In this document: piece after piece, positions 25,382-34,725 of the stretch
How positions within the stretch are numbered: the stretch's first letter is position 1
Layout of the letters: every line of letters begins with the position of its first letter
Assembly (NCBI RefSeq): GCF_008923245.1
Contig: NZ_WBOS01000019.1
Location: 1 to 64,000 of the forward strand
Reading direction: 5' to 3'
Source: Cytobacillus depressus
GTDB taxonomy: Bacteria; Bacillota; Bacilli; Bacillales; Cytobacillaceae
Length of the DNA: 64,000 nucleotides
Program-made: the position numbers and the translations under genes
The notes under the pieces: generated by a model
What the model was told of the DNA's origin: nothing
What the model saw: only the letters and a program-made list of their open reading frames with translations
Databases searched by the model: none

Positions 25382-25799
25382 ATCAATTCACAAGAAAAGA
25401 GCTTGGATTTCCAAGCCATTTTCAGAGTAAGAGTATTTCGCAATAGGGCGCGTTTGTGTAATTAGCTCAATTGCTTCTTGCAAATGATCTGTTTATTAGA
25501 AGAAAAATATCCAGTGTACCAAAACGGTGCAAGAAGCCTAAATGTTTAAAACGCTGGATAATAGATAAACATAAAAAGCCTAGTAGTGTTAGATTATGAA
25601 CATTTTTAGGCTTATAGACTTAAAATCGTTGAATGTCTGAAACGAGGTTAGTGGAGCGATCTAGTAGATCACCCACAATAAACTTGTGATTTTTTAAAAA
25701 TCACACCAAAATAACAAAAAATACATTTGGATATGAAGATTTACGAGAGTAAACCCTTTTTATTATTAGGATGTTGTCTAGAAAATCGTAAGTATGAAA

Positions 25800-25980
25800 G
25801 TTAGTGAAAATGCGCGGAAATTAAGTAAAAGATGGGCGGCATGATGTAATAAGTGCCTCTAACCCTTGATATGAATGGGTTTGTAAGTAAGATGAGAGTA
25901 AATGCTACATTTTGCTAACATAGAGGATATTAATCGAGGCTTCTAATAAGTTCACTGAACTTTTGAGAGGCTTCTTTTTT
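25800..25980 (+). repeat. Structured intergenic repeat, copy a
   Basis: Conserved blocks are GCATGATGTAATAAG, then AACCC...GGGTT (a small hairpin, near 25861-25890) and a terminator-like hairpin at 25936-25980 (GAGGCTTCT paired with AGAGGCTTC, then six T). The same blocks in the same order occur at 34126-34297, with partial copies at 42051-42171 and about 44940-45081. It may be a small RNA or a mobile intergenic repeat. Confidence 0.55.
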
Positions 25981-26162
25981 CATTTCTTACGTAACGTGGA
26001 GATACACATTTTAGATGTATCAATGTCTATAGTGATGAACAAATTAATCAAATGTTAGGGTACTACCGTGGTCTTAGTAGGAGGGAAAACGAAAAAAACA
26101 CAGATTTAGCTTAAACGCAGAATCTGTGTTTATAGTCATTCAATTACTTTTATTGTACCTTT

Positions 26163-28094
26163 TTATGGAACATTTATTTTTTGGCCCGGATAAATCCACT
26201 GAGGATTTTCAATTTCTGGGTTGGCTTGTTCTAACTCAGACATCGGAATATCAAGTTTACGTGAAATTTCATAGTATGTGTCCCCTGAAACAACTGTGTA
26301 TGTATTCTGCTGTCTAGGAACTTTTAATTGTTGACCAGGATAAAGGTCAGTAGACTGCAATTTATTTAGATTTACTATCTCATCTGTCGATGTTTCATAC
26401 TTATTAGCAATTATCCAAAGGGAATCCCCTTTTTGAACTATATAAGCGCTTTTACCCTTGGCATCCCATGTTCCGCCTCGTCGTGAATCAGCAATTCCAT
26501 GAATGCTACCTTCTTTTTTGTTCACTTCAAGCGCTTGAATTCCACCGAAGTAGATGGCTACATGTTTTCCTTGAACCTTATATCCTCGGTTTCTCATGTC
26601 TACTTTTAACTCTTCAGGAAAACCATCTTCTACATATAGATATTCATCTGTACCATAAAACTTTTTAGCTCTCACAGCATCTTCCAATGATTGATCCAGA
26701 TAAAAATATCTGGCTAACACTTCTGCCATTATAGACGGAATTCTTGCTCCTCCAGGGAGTCCAATCCCAATAGCTCTTTCTCCATTGATCAAAATTGACG
26801 GAGTAGAATAACTTCTTGGGCGCTTATTAGGTTCATAACGGTTTGGTGAATCTTTTTTAGTGCTAAAATGATATTCAATGGCATTATTGATAAAGTAACC
26901 ATCCGTATATTTTCCTGTTCCGAAAAAATTGCTCAATGTATTAGTTGCAGATATCATCATTCCTTCTTTATCGACAATGACAAAATGTGTCGTATCTGTA
27001 TGGGAATCATTAACCTTTTCCCCGTCATCCTCTCTTGCTGTTGAGATCTTGTTAGGAGAAATATTATCAGCAAGTTTTTGGATATGAGCATCACTGACAA
27101 GTTTATCCACATCTATTTTATTGAATGTAGGATCTCCGATTTCTTTTATTTTATCATTGTTAGTGACTCTTGAGATTTCTGCCATTAAATGTATGAATCG
27201 ACCCTCATCACCTTTTGTTTCAGCTATATTCATTTTTTCAGCGAGTTTTAACGACTGAACAAACGATACTCCTGTAAGAGGAGGACTGGCAGAATAAACG
27301 GTCCATTCCTTCAGTTTCCCTTTCACAGGTTCTGGTTTCTGAATTTCATAGTCGTCAAAATCCTTCTTATCTATGTATGGAACAGCTTTTATAAAATTCT
27401 CACTTATTTCACCTTCATAAAAAGCGTTTGGACCGTTTTCTTTGATTTTAGTTAGAGTTTTCGCCAACTCCGTTTGTATTAACGTTTCCCCCGGTTGTAA
27501 GGGGTTCATATCAGGATAGAAATGCGGCAAGTCCTTTAGCGGCATCCGGGCAGCGGCGCCTGTAAGACGTTCCGATAATTCTTGACTGACTTCAACTCCT
27601 TTCTCTGCGAAGTCAATTGCAGGAGAAATCAGTTCAGCAAATGGCTTTGACCCATACTCTCTATGTATCATATCCATCCCTTTAACGAAACCGGGGACAC
27701 CTGATGTTTTATCACCCAATTTCTCAGCAGATGGGGCTTGTACTCGATAATCATAAACAACAGGTTTATTTTTCTTCGGCGGTATAAGTAGCATTTGACC
27801 ACCGCCGCCAATCCCTGACCCAAATGGCTCAACAACTGAAAGCGTGTAGGAAACAGCAATGGCAGCATCAGCGGCATTCCCTCCATTTTCAAGCACTTTC
27901 ATCCCCACTTCGACTGCGAAGGGATTAGAGGCACTCACACCATAAAATTCTTGTGAACCTATGAGATCAGTAACTGAAGGTGTACTATCTTGTTCACTGG
28001 ATACCGAATTGGCGTGTACCACTCCCCCCGAAATAATAAGATTCAGAAGAAGACATAATGATAATAATCTCTTTAACAAAATTCCGTTCACCAC
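26163..28094 (-). CDS. Secreted gamma-glutamyltransferase with two C-terminal LysM domains
   Basis: Up to 643 residues from a GTG start. A TTG five codons later (MLKRLLSLC) is an alternative. A Sec signal peptide covers residues about 6-29. The GGT fold follows, with GGNAADAAIA near 71 and GIGGGG near 94. The autoprocessing nucleophile is in TTHF (Thr368), and PNKRPRSYSTPS and GLPGG form the active-site loop. The usual double serine of that loop reads S-Y-S here. LysM domains lie at about 551-593 and 598-642 and should hold the enzyme on peptidoglycan or chitin-like glycans. LysM-tailed GGTs are unusual. It may transpeptidate or hydrolyse gamma-glutamyl bonds (glutathione, poly-gamma-glutamate or a wall peptide). 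It is divergent from the glycan operon and shares its leader and LysM modules with it. Confidence 0.87.
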   Translation of the reverse strand: MVNGILLKRLLSLCLLLNLIISGGVVHANSVSSEQDSTPSVTDLIGSQEFYGVSASNPFAVEVGMKVLENGGNAADAAIAVSYTLSVVEPFGSGIGGGGQMLLIPPKKNKPVVYDYRVQAPSAEKLGDKTSGVPGFVKGMDMIHREYGSKPFAELISPAIDFAEKGVEVSQELSERLTGAAARMPLKDLPHFYPDMNPLQPGETLIQTELAKTLTKIKENGPNAFYEGEISENFIKAVPYIDKKDFDDYEIQKPEPVKGKLKEWTVYSASPPLTGVSFVQSLKLAEKMNIAETKGDEGRFIHLMAEISRVTNNDKIKEIGDPTFNKIDVDKLVSDAHIQKLADNISPNKISTAREDDGEKVNDSHTDTTHFVIVDKEGMMISATNTLSNFFGTGKYTDGYFINNAIEYHFSTKKDSPNRYEPNKRPRSYSTPSILINGERAIGIGLPGGARIPSIMAEVLARYFYLDQSLEDAVRAKKFYGTDEYLYVEDGFPEELKVDMRNRGYKVQGKHVAIYFGGIQALEVNKKEGSIHGIADSRRGGTWDAKGKSAYIVQKGDSLWIIANKYETSTDEIVNLNKLQSTDLYPGQQLKVPRQQNTYTVVSGDTYYEISRKLDIPMSELEQANPEIENPQWIYPGQKINVP

Positions 28095-28749
28095 CTCACT
28101 AAATTTTCAAAACAAGTTCATATTACCAGAAAACAAAGGGAGGGAAACTGATTTAATCGAAAATTCACAGAATGTAATATTTCTGTTTCAATTGTAAAAG
28201 GAGTTAAAAAAGTAAAAAAAAGGATAACTATAAATCTCTTACACCGTTAGGAAAGAATCATAAAAAATTGAACATCGAGATTATCCTCTACCAATTACCC
28301 CATTTACTGGTATAAAGGTCTGCGAATCCATGGAATTATAAAAATCAGGGGATAGGATATGAATTTCGGCATTATTTTGTATAGTAATTTTCACTAACTT
28401 CAGTTGCTAGTATTGATTTTATTCTACAACTAGATAAGTGAAGAACGAGTTTGATAGAATTGAAAATTTCATTTGGATTTCAAAGAAAACATATTTTACA
28501 GGTATTTAGATCCAGATTATATGCCCATTTAATATCTATAAAAGCGTATTTCGGATTTTAATTTGACTACTACACAAACCTCGCATTACTTAATAGTATT
28601 AAAGCCTTCATCATTATTCATTTTTATCCATATTTAACTTTTATAACTTTTCATTTATAACAACAAAATTACTCATATTAATTTATTCTAAATTTCCAAT
28701 AGAAATAATTTCTATTCCATATTTTCTGATAGTATAACAATTTAGTGAG
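28095..28749. other. Divergent A/T-rich control region
   Basis: 655 very A/T-rich bases without a gene between the gamma-glutamyltransferase and the GT2 gene. The two ends carry related leader sequences: TTTAGTGAGGTGGTGAACGG precedes both start regions in opposite orientation, together with TTTTCTG-TA-like stretches upstream. Several TATAAT-like boxes exist, but none can be assigned with confidence. Confidence 0.5.
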
Positions 28750-30264
28750 GTGGTGAACGGATCATTGTTAAAGAAAATATCATTATTATTTCTTTTTCTA
28801 AATGATTTTATTTTTAAGGAAGTGGTATACGCCAATTCAATATCAAGTGAGCAAGATAAAGCTCCTTCGATTATTGATTTTATAAGTTCGATTGTTTTTT
28901 GGGATGATATTCTCGTATTTTTGTTCTTTTTAGGTAATGCTTTCCCCGTGCTTCATTTACTCCATTGTTTGCCTTGGTTTCGGGAAAAAAGCGAAGATGA
29001 TAATCGTAATGTAGAAATAGAAAAAGAAAAAGGGATGAGTATAATAGTCCCCTGTTACAATGAACAGGGAATTATTGAAACTTCGATTAACAGTATGAAA
29101 TCATTACCTTATTCACAGTTTGAGGTAATTTATATCAATGACGGATCAACGGATGAAACACTTTCTTTATTGAATAAGTTTCTAAAATTAACACCATGTT
29201 CTAGATCCCCACTCAGAAAGCTGTCCCATAAAAAAGTAAAAAATGTTTTTCAATCCAAGCTTTACCCTTATATATACGTTTTAGATAAAACGAATGGTGG
29301 AAAAGCTGATGCCTTAAATGCAGGCATTGAATATTCGAGTCAAAGTTTAGTTATCACATTAGATGCAGACACCATTTTGACAGATCAGGCCTTATCAGTG
29401 ATTAACAAAACCTTTGAAGATAAGGACGTCGTTGCTGCAGGCGGAGTCGTGCACGTTCTACAAGCAAAAACATCTAAACCTTTGAGCTATTTGTCTTTAG
29501 TTCATGCAAACATGCTAGTACGTCTCCAAACATTGGATTTTCTAAAAGCTTTCTATGTTACAAAATTATCACTTGCACGTTTTCAAGCTTTAGCCGTCAT
29601 ATCAGGAGCATTTGGTATTTTTGAGAAACAAGCACTTATTAATGTAGGAGGTTATCGTTCAACGGTAGGAGAAGACATTGACATAACACTACGCATCCAT
29701 CAGTACGTCTCCAAACAAAAAAATAAGAAGATTGCGCTAATTTCAGATGCTGTTGCTTATACAGAATTACCTGAAAACTGGAAGGATTTTTTAAAACAAC
29801 GCGTACGCTGGCAAAAGGCATTTATAGACTGTGTCATCCATTTCCGTTCTTTTTTTTGTAAAACTTTATTTACTAAAGCAGTCTCGTTTTTCTATATATT
29901 TGAATCTTTTATAGGTAGAACCATTGTTGCTTATATTATGACGAGTTTATTTGTGGTAAATAGTATCTTTAATCCATTTTCTTCTGGTATTTTACATATT
30001 CTTACCAATTTACTTTACATTTTATTATTTCATTTTATGTATAATTTGGTGGCAATTGGAGTGGGTAAGTATTACGGATTTAGATTTCAAAAGAAAGATA
30101 TATTTCGCTTAATCTTTACTATTCTCCTAGATATTTTTATCTATCGCTTTATCATTATGTACATTGTAATGTATGGAAGTATTGCTTATTTCTTCAACAA
30201 GGACTGGAATAAAGTAGATCGAACGGGACGAGACTATCAAACTGATACTAAATCTGTAGCATAG
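28750..30264 (+). CDS. Processive GT2 glycosyltransferase (PgaC/IcaA-like) with GGT-like leader
   Basis: 504 residues from GTG 28750. A TTG at 28765 is equally possible. Catalytic motifs of processive beta-glycosyltransferases are complete: INDGSTDE (about 129), DADT (205-208), GED (307-309) and QRVRW (350-354). One membrane segment (about 47-72) precedes the catalytic domain and three to four follow after residue 365. The fold fits synthesis and export of a beta-linked polymer such as poly-N-acetylglucosamine. The first 47 residues are not typical of GT2. They match the signal region of the divergent gamma-glutamyltransferase (MVNG-LLK, ANS-SSEQD--PS), so the gene is a fusion. The LCP, GH18 and deacetylase genes follow on the same strand. 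Confidence 0.85.
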   Translation: MVNGSLLKKISLLFLFLNDFIFKEVVYANSISSEQDKAPSIIDFISSIVFWDDILVFLFFLGNAFPVLHLLHCLPWFREKSEDDNRNVEIEKEKGMSIIVPCYNEQGIIETSINSMKSLPYSQFEVIYINDGSTDETLSLLNKFLKLTPCSRSPLRKLSHKKVKNVFQSKLYPYIYVLDKTNGGKADALNAGIEYSSQSLVITLDADTILTDQALSVINKTFEDKDVVAAGGVVHVLQAKTSKPLSYLSLVHANMLVRLQTLDFLKAFYVTKLSLARFQALAVISGAFGIFEKQALINVGGYRSTVGEDIDITLRIHQYVSKQKNKKIALISDAVAYTELPENWKDFLKQRVRWQKAFIDCVIHFRSFFCKTLFTKAVSFFYIFESFIGRTIVAYIMTSLFVVNSIFNPFSSGILHILTNLLYILLFHFMYNLVAIGVGKYYGFRFQKKDIFRLIFTILLDIFIYRFIIMYIVMYGSIAYFFNKDWNKVDRTGRDYQTDTKSVA

Positions 30265-30320
30265 TCCAATAATTAAGAGAGTATGTATTTTCAGGACAAC
30301 TACTTATTATCCCGAGTAAA

Positions 30321-30600
30321 CGGCAGTAAGACCCCCACCTAAAGGTTACAAGAGTAAACGAGCAAATCTAGGTGGGGGATAACTGCCCGTAAAAGCCCGA
30401 TTGGTCCAACTAACAATTTCAGAACAAAAGCGTAAGTGCCCGTTTAGCGACGTATGGACTTGGCCTCTCCGAATGAGATAAAGGAAACACGAAGAGCGTA
30501 AGCGATTCGATGTTGACTTTTCGTAGTAGGAGGGGGAAGTTTATTAGTCGCTGGGACGCTTACGCTGGATGTCGAAGCGCTTATCCACAGTTCAAAAGTT
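30321..30600. repeat. Large structured intergenic repeat element
   Basis: A nested stem is exact: GGCAGT/ACTGCC outside and CCCCCACCTA/TAGGTGGGGG inside (30321-30389). It is followed by AAGCCCGATTGGTCCAACTAAC and then by a second set of repeats, AGCGTAAGC and GCTTACGCT (about 30495-30555). There is no open frame. The compact foldback and G+C content unlike the flanks suggest a non-autonomous mobile repeat of the kind common between Bacillus genes. It separates the GT2 gene from the LCP gene. Confidence 0.55.
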
Positions 30601-30669
30601 TATAATTCCTTATTTTTAATATAAACAAATAATCTATAATCCATTGGATTTATTAAAGTGAGGTAAACA

Positions 30670-31581
30670 ATGCGAAAAAAAATATTACTTATTATATTAA
30701 CCACAATTGTTATTTTACTTTTAGGGGCAGGCGGTTTCACATATTACTTATGGTCTATGGTAACGTCAACTGTAGCAAGTATTCAAGTAAAATACGAATC
30801 TAAAGAACGACTTGAAAAGATTAACATTAAAGAAGGGGATCCCATTTCGGTTTTACTAATGGGAATTGATGATCCCGAAGGTCGACAACTACATGGACGG
30901 GCTGATGCATTAATCTTATTAACGATTAATCCTCATAGTCAATCCATGCACGTGGTAAGCATTCCTCGTGATTCGTATACTAAGATAATTGGGAAAGGAA
31001 CAAAAGATAAGATTAACCATTCTCATGCATTGGGCGGTTCTGGAATGGCCATACGTACTGTAGAAAAGTTCTTAGGTATTCCTGTTGATTATTTTATAAA
31101 GGGTGATATGAAAAGCTTTGTAGATATTGTTGATGCAGTAGGAGGAGTGAAAGTAGATAATGATTTAGATTTTACTATTTATGGTGTTCATTATCCGAAA
31201 GGCACGATCAATTTGAATGGTAAAGAAGCCCTGGGGTACTCTCGAATGAGAAAAGACGATCCACGGGGGGACTTTGGTCGACAACTTCGGCAGCGTCAAG
31301 TAGTTGAAGCTGTGATTGATAAGGGATCCCACATATCCTCTATTACGAAATTTGATGATATATTTAAAGTTATTGAAAACAACGTGAAAACAAACTTGAC
31401 TTTCAATGATATGTGGGAAATTCAATCCAATTATAAAAAGTCCCTTCAAAACATAGTACAGCACCAAATCGATGGAAAAGATTCGAAAATAAATAAATCC
31501 TACATTTTTATACCAGATAAAGAAAAGCTCGATGAACTTTCCAATGAATTGAAAAAACACCTTGAGATTGACAAGCAATAA
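30670..31581 (+). CDS. LytR-CpsA-Psr (LCP) family glycopolymer transferase
   Basis: 303 residues with an N-terminal membrane anchor (about 5-27) and an extracytoplasmic LCP domain (about 57-210). Conserved arginine and aspartate motifs are present: LLMGIDD, GRADALILLTINP, VVSIPRDSY and GYSRMRKDDPRGDFGRQLRQ. LCP enzymes join lipid-linked glycopolymers (teichoic acids, capsules) to peptidoglycan. The ATG follows GTGAGG. Sitting between the GT2 synthase and the GH18/deacetylase genes, it probably anchors the polymer they make, although it may also serve teichoic acid. Confidence 0.9.
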   Translation: MRKKILLIILTTIVILLLGAGGFTYYLWSMVTSTVASIQVKYESKERLEKINIKEGDPISVLLMGIDDPEGRQLHGRADALILLTINPHSQSMHVVSIPRDSYTKIIGKGTKDKINHSHALGGSGMAIRTVEKFLGIPVDYFIKGDMKSFVDIVDAVGGVKVDNDLDFTIYGVHYPKGTINLNGKEALGYSRMRKDDPRGDFGRQLRQRQVVEAVIDKGSHISSITKFDDIFKVIENNVKTNLTFNDMWEIQSNYKKSLQNIVQHQIDGKDSKINKSYIFIPDKEKLDELSNELKKHLEIDKQ

Positions 31582-31856
31582 CTTTCTATCTAGCGGTCTA
31601 TGCCTATGGATTTCAAGCTTGAAGGTTCCGATGCAAAAGAATCACTTTATCATAAATGGACATTTTTGATTTTCGACCACAAGTTTTATTTGGACTAAAC
31701 AGCTTAGTAAAGATTTATAACAACAATAAGCTACCTTGTTAACTCTAATTAGAATAATAAGGTGGCTTACACTATTTCCACCTCATTACATCCCATTCAC
31801 AGTTCTTTTTGCTACTATTTTTAAAGGCGATTTTCTGCGAAAAGAGGTGTTATTGA

Positions 31857-32957
31857 ATGAAGAAACACTACCTCCTTCTAACAATAGTAGCATTGCTCAT
31901 TTTTATAGGAGGATTTTTTTTAGTATCTATATTTACAAGTAACAATACAGAAAAAGGTCAGACACAAACACAAAGCCAGGTAGAACCTGTCGATTCAAAA
32001 GTATTAATAGGATATATTCAGGATTTTCGAGATCCCGCGTCGATCGATTATACGAAGTTAACACATATTATTTTTTCATTTGTCCATCCAGAAAAAGATG
32101 GAAGTCTCATATTTAATGGTGAGAAGGCCGTATCAAATCTTCGCAAAACGGTTCAAAATGCACACCAAGAAGATACAAAAGTGATGATTGCTGTAGGCGG
32201 CATGGGCCACTTGGAAGGTGGAGAATCTTATGACTATTTTAAAACTGCCATAGCAAATCCCACTTCTCGTACAAAGCTTATTGACGAACTAATTGAACTA
32301 ACGAATGAAGAGAATCTTGATGGGATTGATATTGATTTTGAGCACCCGCGTTCAAAAGAGGACGCACATTATCTAGCTGTTTTTACAAAAACATTGGGAG
32401 AAAAGTTACACTTAAATGACAAGGAGTTATCGATAGCCGTATATTCAATGATTCATAGTGTGACAGGGACAGAAGTTCAATCAGTCGTTTATGATCCATC
32501 CATGTTTCATTATGTTGACTACGTTAATATCATGGCATATGACGGTCAATGGGACGGGGAATATAATGCTGCAAATTTATCACCGTATCCATTCACTAAG
32601 AATATCGTAAGCTATTGGTCTAATTTATTTGACAAACTTGGAATTTCGAAGAAAAAGTTAGTATTAGGAGTCCCTCTTTATGCACAACCAGAAGACTTAA
32701 CGAAAAGGCAATCACCTTATAATGCTATCATTAATCATGATCCTACAAATGCTGAAAGAGACAAAGTTAATTTGAACGGGACGACCTATCATTATAATGG
32801 AGAAACGACAATGATAAAGAAAACCAAACTTGCTCTTGCTAACGAATTTGGTGGTTTGATGCTATGGGAGCTGGGGCATGATGCTGAAAGGACGCATAGT
32901 TTAACAAGCGCTATTTTTGATGTTCTGAATAAAAGTCAGGAAGAAGAGAATCAATAG
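31857..32957 (+). CDS. GH18 glycoside hydrolase, membrane-anchored
   Basis: 366 residues with an N-terminal hydrophobic anchor (about 5-27). The GH18 catalytic motif is complete: DGIDIDFE at 155-162, with Glu162 as the proton donor, and VNIMAYDGQW supplies the later substrate contacts. Unlike spore GH18 enzymes (YaaH, YdhD) it lacks LysM domains. GH18 enzymes cut beta-1,4-linked N-acetylglucosamine. The ATG follows AAAGAGGTG. In this operon it may trim or release the exopolysaccharide, in the way a hydrolase domain accompanies the PNAG deacetylase in other systems. It ends about 100 bases before the deacetylase. Confidence 0.9.
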   Translation: MKKHYLLLTIVALLIFIGGFFLVSIFTSNNTEKGQTQTQSQVEPVDSKVLIGYIQDFRDPASIDYTKLTHIIFSFVHPEKDGSLIFNGEKAVSNLRKTVQNAHQEDTKVMIAVGGMGHLEGGESYDYFKTAIANPTSRTKLIDELIELTNEENLDGIDIDFEHPRSKEDAHYLAVFTKTLGEKLHLNDKELSIAVYSMIHSVTGTEVQSVVYDPSMFHYVDYVNIMAYDGQWDGEYNAANLSPYPFTKNIVSYWSNLFDKLGISKKKLVLGVPLYAQPEDLTKRQSPYNAIINHDPTNAERDKVNLNGTTYHYNGETTMIKKTKLALANEFGGLMLWELGHDAERTHSLTSAIFDVLNKSQEEENQ

Positions 32958-33054
32958 CGCCCGCTAATAGGAGTATTATCGTTATCTTGATCTGTATTGC
33001 TTTTTATTTCATGTGTATCAAACATTTTCAAAAACTTCGGGAGGAGGTGAAATC

Positions 33055-34017
33055 ATGCTTAAAAAAGCTACCATTTTAATTGCATTTATCTTAGTTTGTC
33101 TGCCAATGTTTGATAAATTTGCAATAGCTGAGGCTTACATAGTTCAATCAGGAGATAACCTTTCGAAAATTTCCAACAAGTATGAAACATCAGTAGAAAA
33201 GATTGTTAATTTGAACAAATTGCTAACTACTGTAATTGAACCAGGTCAATACTTAGAAATTCCTAAAACGTACATAGTTAGTGAAGGGGACACGCTTTAT
33301 AAAATTTCTATTAAACTCGGAGTCTCTATACCTGAGCTATTAGAAGTCAACCCAACAATTGAAAATCCTAATTGGATTTACCCTAATCAAAGATTCAATG
33401 TTCCAATAAAAAATGAAATGATTTATATGGGGAACACTAGTAAGAAAAGAATCGCCCTGACTTTTGACGATGGTCCAGAAGATATCTATACCCCGCAAAT
33501 TTTAGAAATCTTAAGGCAAAAGGGTGTAAAGGCTACCTTTTTTGTGATAGGTGAGAGAGCCAAGAAGTATCCAGAACAATTAAGACAAATTTACAAAGAA
33601 GGGCATGCTATAGGCAACCATACTTGGGATCACCCGCATTTACCTGAACTCACGGACCAACAATTTAACAAAAATATACAGTCCACTACCGCAGAAATTG
33701 AGAAAATTATAGGGTACAAACCAGAACTATTCCGACCGCCATATGGAGAAATTGAAGATCGACAGGTAGCAATGCTTAATAAACAAGGCTACCGTTCGAT
33801 CATGTGGACGGCCGATACAAAGGACTGGAGTGGAGTGTCTGCAGAAGAAATTGTATCAAGAGTGAAGCAAGACACTAGACCTGGAGTTATCGTCCTTCAA
33901 CATAACTATCATGCATCCGGGCAATTTGAAACTGTTAAGGCATTGCCTCAAATCATTGACGAATTACGCGTACAGGGCTATGAGTTTGTTACCGTTCCAA
34001 CACTCTTAGATAATTAG
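33055..34017 (+). CDS. LysM-containing polysaccharide deacetylase (NodB family)
   Basis: 320 residues from the ATG at 33055, 6 bases after GGAGGAGGTG. It has a signal peptide (1-26), two LysM domains (about 27-70 and 72-116) and a NodB domain (about 130-312). Catalytic elements are present: TFDDGP (Asp138-139), the zinc histidines in HTWDH (His189, His193), RPPYGE (227-232) and the late histidine of VLQHNYH. It should remove acetyl groups from N-acetylglucosamine units outside the cell. The two LysM domains are close relatives of those on the nearby gamma-glutamyltransferase (both contain NKYETS and VNLNKL), so the modules were duplicated within this locus. Confidence 0.92.
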   Translation: MLKKATILIAFILVCLPMFDKFAIAEAYIVQSGDNLSKISNKYETSVEKIVNLNKLLTTVIEPGQYLEIPKTYIVSEGDTLYKISIKLGVSIPELLEVNPTIENPNWIYPNQRFNVPIKNEMIYMGNTSKKRIALTFDDGPEDIYTPQILEILRQKGVKATFFVIGERAKKYPEQLRQIYKEGHAIGNHTWDHPHLPELTDQQFNKNIQSTTAEIEKIIGYKPELFRPPYGEIEDRQVAMLNKQGYRSIMWTADTKDWSGVSAEEIVSRVKQDTRPGVIVLQHNYHASGQFETVKALPQIIDELRVQGYEFVTVPTLLDN

Positions 34018-34031
34018 AAACAGGTAAATTA

Positions 34032-34064
34032 AATATTCCAATAGGGTAACCCTATTGGAATATT
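34032..34064 (+). terminator. terminator of the glycan gene cluster
   Basis: A perfect 15-bp stem (AATATTCCAATAGGG with its complement, loop TAA) is followed by TTGTTTTT, 15 bases after the deacetylase stop. Confidence 0.9.
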
Positions 34065-34125
34065 TTGTTTTTAAAAGATTACTATAATTGTAAGTTTTCC
34101 GTATGATGTATTTGATTTAACGCAC

Positions 34126-34297
34126 TTTTTGCACCTTTCGTTAACGATATTACACACTCTCAACCTACGGTTGCATGATGAAATAACGCCCTCAAACCCT
34201 TGAAATGACTGGGGTTGTTAGTAAGTTGACATCCTAACATTGAGAAAAATAAAGGAAGCTTCCCATAAGTTCACTGAACTTGTGGGAGGCTTTTTTT
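34126..34297 (+). repeat. Structured intergenic repeat, copy b
   Basis: The most complete copy of the family. In order it has TTTTTGCACC, ATTACACACTCTCAAC, GCATGATGAAATAACGCC, an AACCC...GGGTT hairpin, TTAGTAAG and a terminator hairpin (34256-34297, AAGTT/AACTT core within a longer stem) with seven T. It lies between the deacetylase terminator and the guanine riboswitch. Confidence 0.6.
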
Positions 34298-34513
34298 CTT
34301 TTTGTTAGGCTGGAGTTATTTCATGCACCTACTTCATTATTGTATCTTTATGTTAGGATATTTTTAACAAAAATTCGCTTTATGTGAATATTCCAAAGGT
34401 TTTACATTCGCTTTGCGAATATTAACCGATTTTACCTGTATAATGTTCGTATTTTTTTATTGACGGATTGGGACTTTAGGTGGTACTATGAGTTAGTAAA
34501 AATTAAATATTAT

Positions 34514-34582
34514 TCTCGTATAATATTGGGGATATGGCCCGAAAGTTTCTACCAAGCTACCATAAATAGCTTGACTACGAGG
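34514..34582 (+). ncRNA. Guanine-type purine riboswitch aptamer
   Basis: The purine aptamer is unmistakable. Closing stem CTCGTA/TACGAG, core ATAATATTGGG...GATATGGCCC, GTTTCTACC and the second arm ATAAATAGCTTGACTA. The specificity base is C (CTTGACTACGAG), which selects guanine or hypoxanthine rather than adenine. Loop-loop contacts (GATATGG and CATAAAT) are present. It precedes a nucleoside importer operon, so guanine should switch the importer off through the downstream terminator. Confidence 0.95.
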
Positions 34583-34646
34583 TTGTGTATATACATATGG
34601 AGATAAGTTTATTTTTTATTTCCATTAATCTACCTTCCTAAAGTCA

Positions 34647-34680
34647 AGCACCGGTGTAACTCGGTGCTTTTTATTTTTTA
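34647..34680 (+). terminator. riboswitch expression-platform terminator
   Basis: AGCACCG and CGGTGCT form a 7-bp stem followed by TTTTTATTTTTTA. It lies between the purine aptamer and the nupN start codon and is the likely output element of the riboswitch. Confidence 0.85.
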
Positions 34681-34725
34681 CTCAAGTAATTAATTCAACA
34701 TGATTAACAGAGGAGGAAATTTTCA

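Noticed and set aside
25340..25600. Insertion sequence suggested by the GGGTGTCCC inverted repeat
   Set aside because: No transposase frame longer than about 35 codons was found near it; kept only as a possible IS end or terminator.
25832..25849. ATGGGCGGCATGATGTAA is identical to the last codons of groEL (19849-19866)
   Set aside because: The surrounding bases match the structured repeat family, not groEL, so the identity is most likely chance plus repeat sequence.
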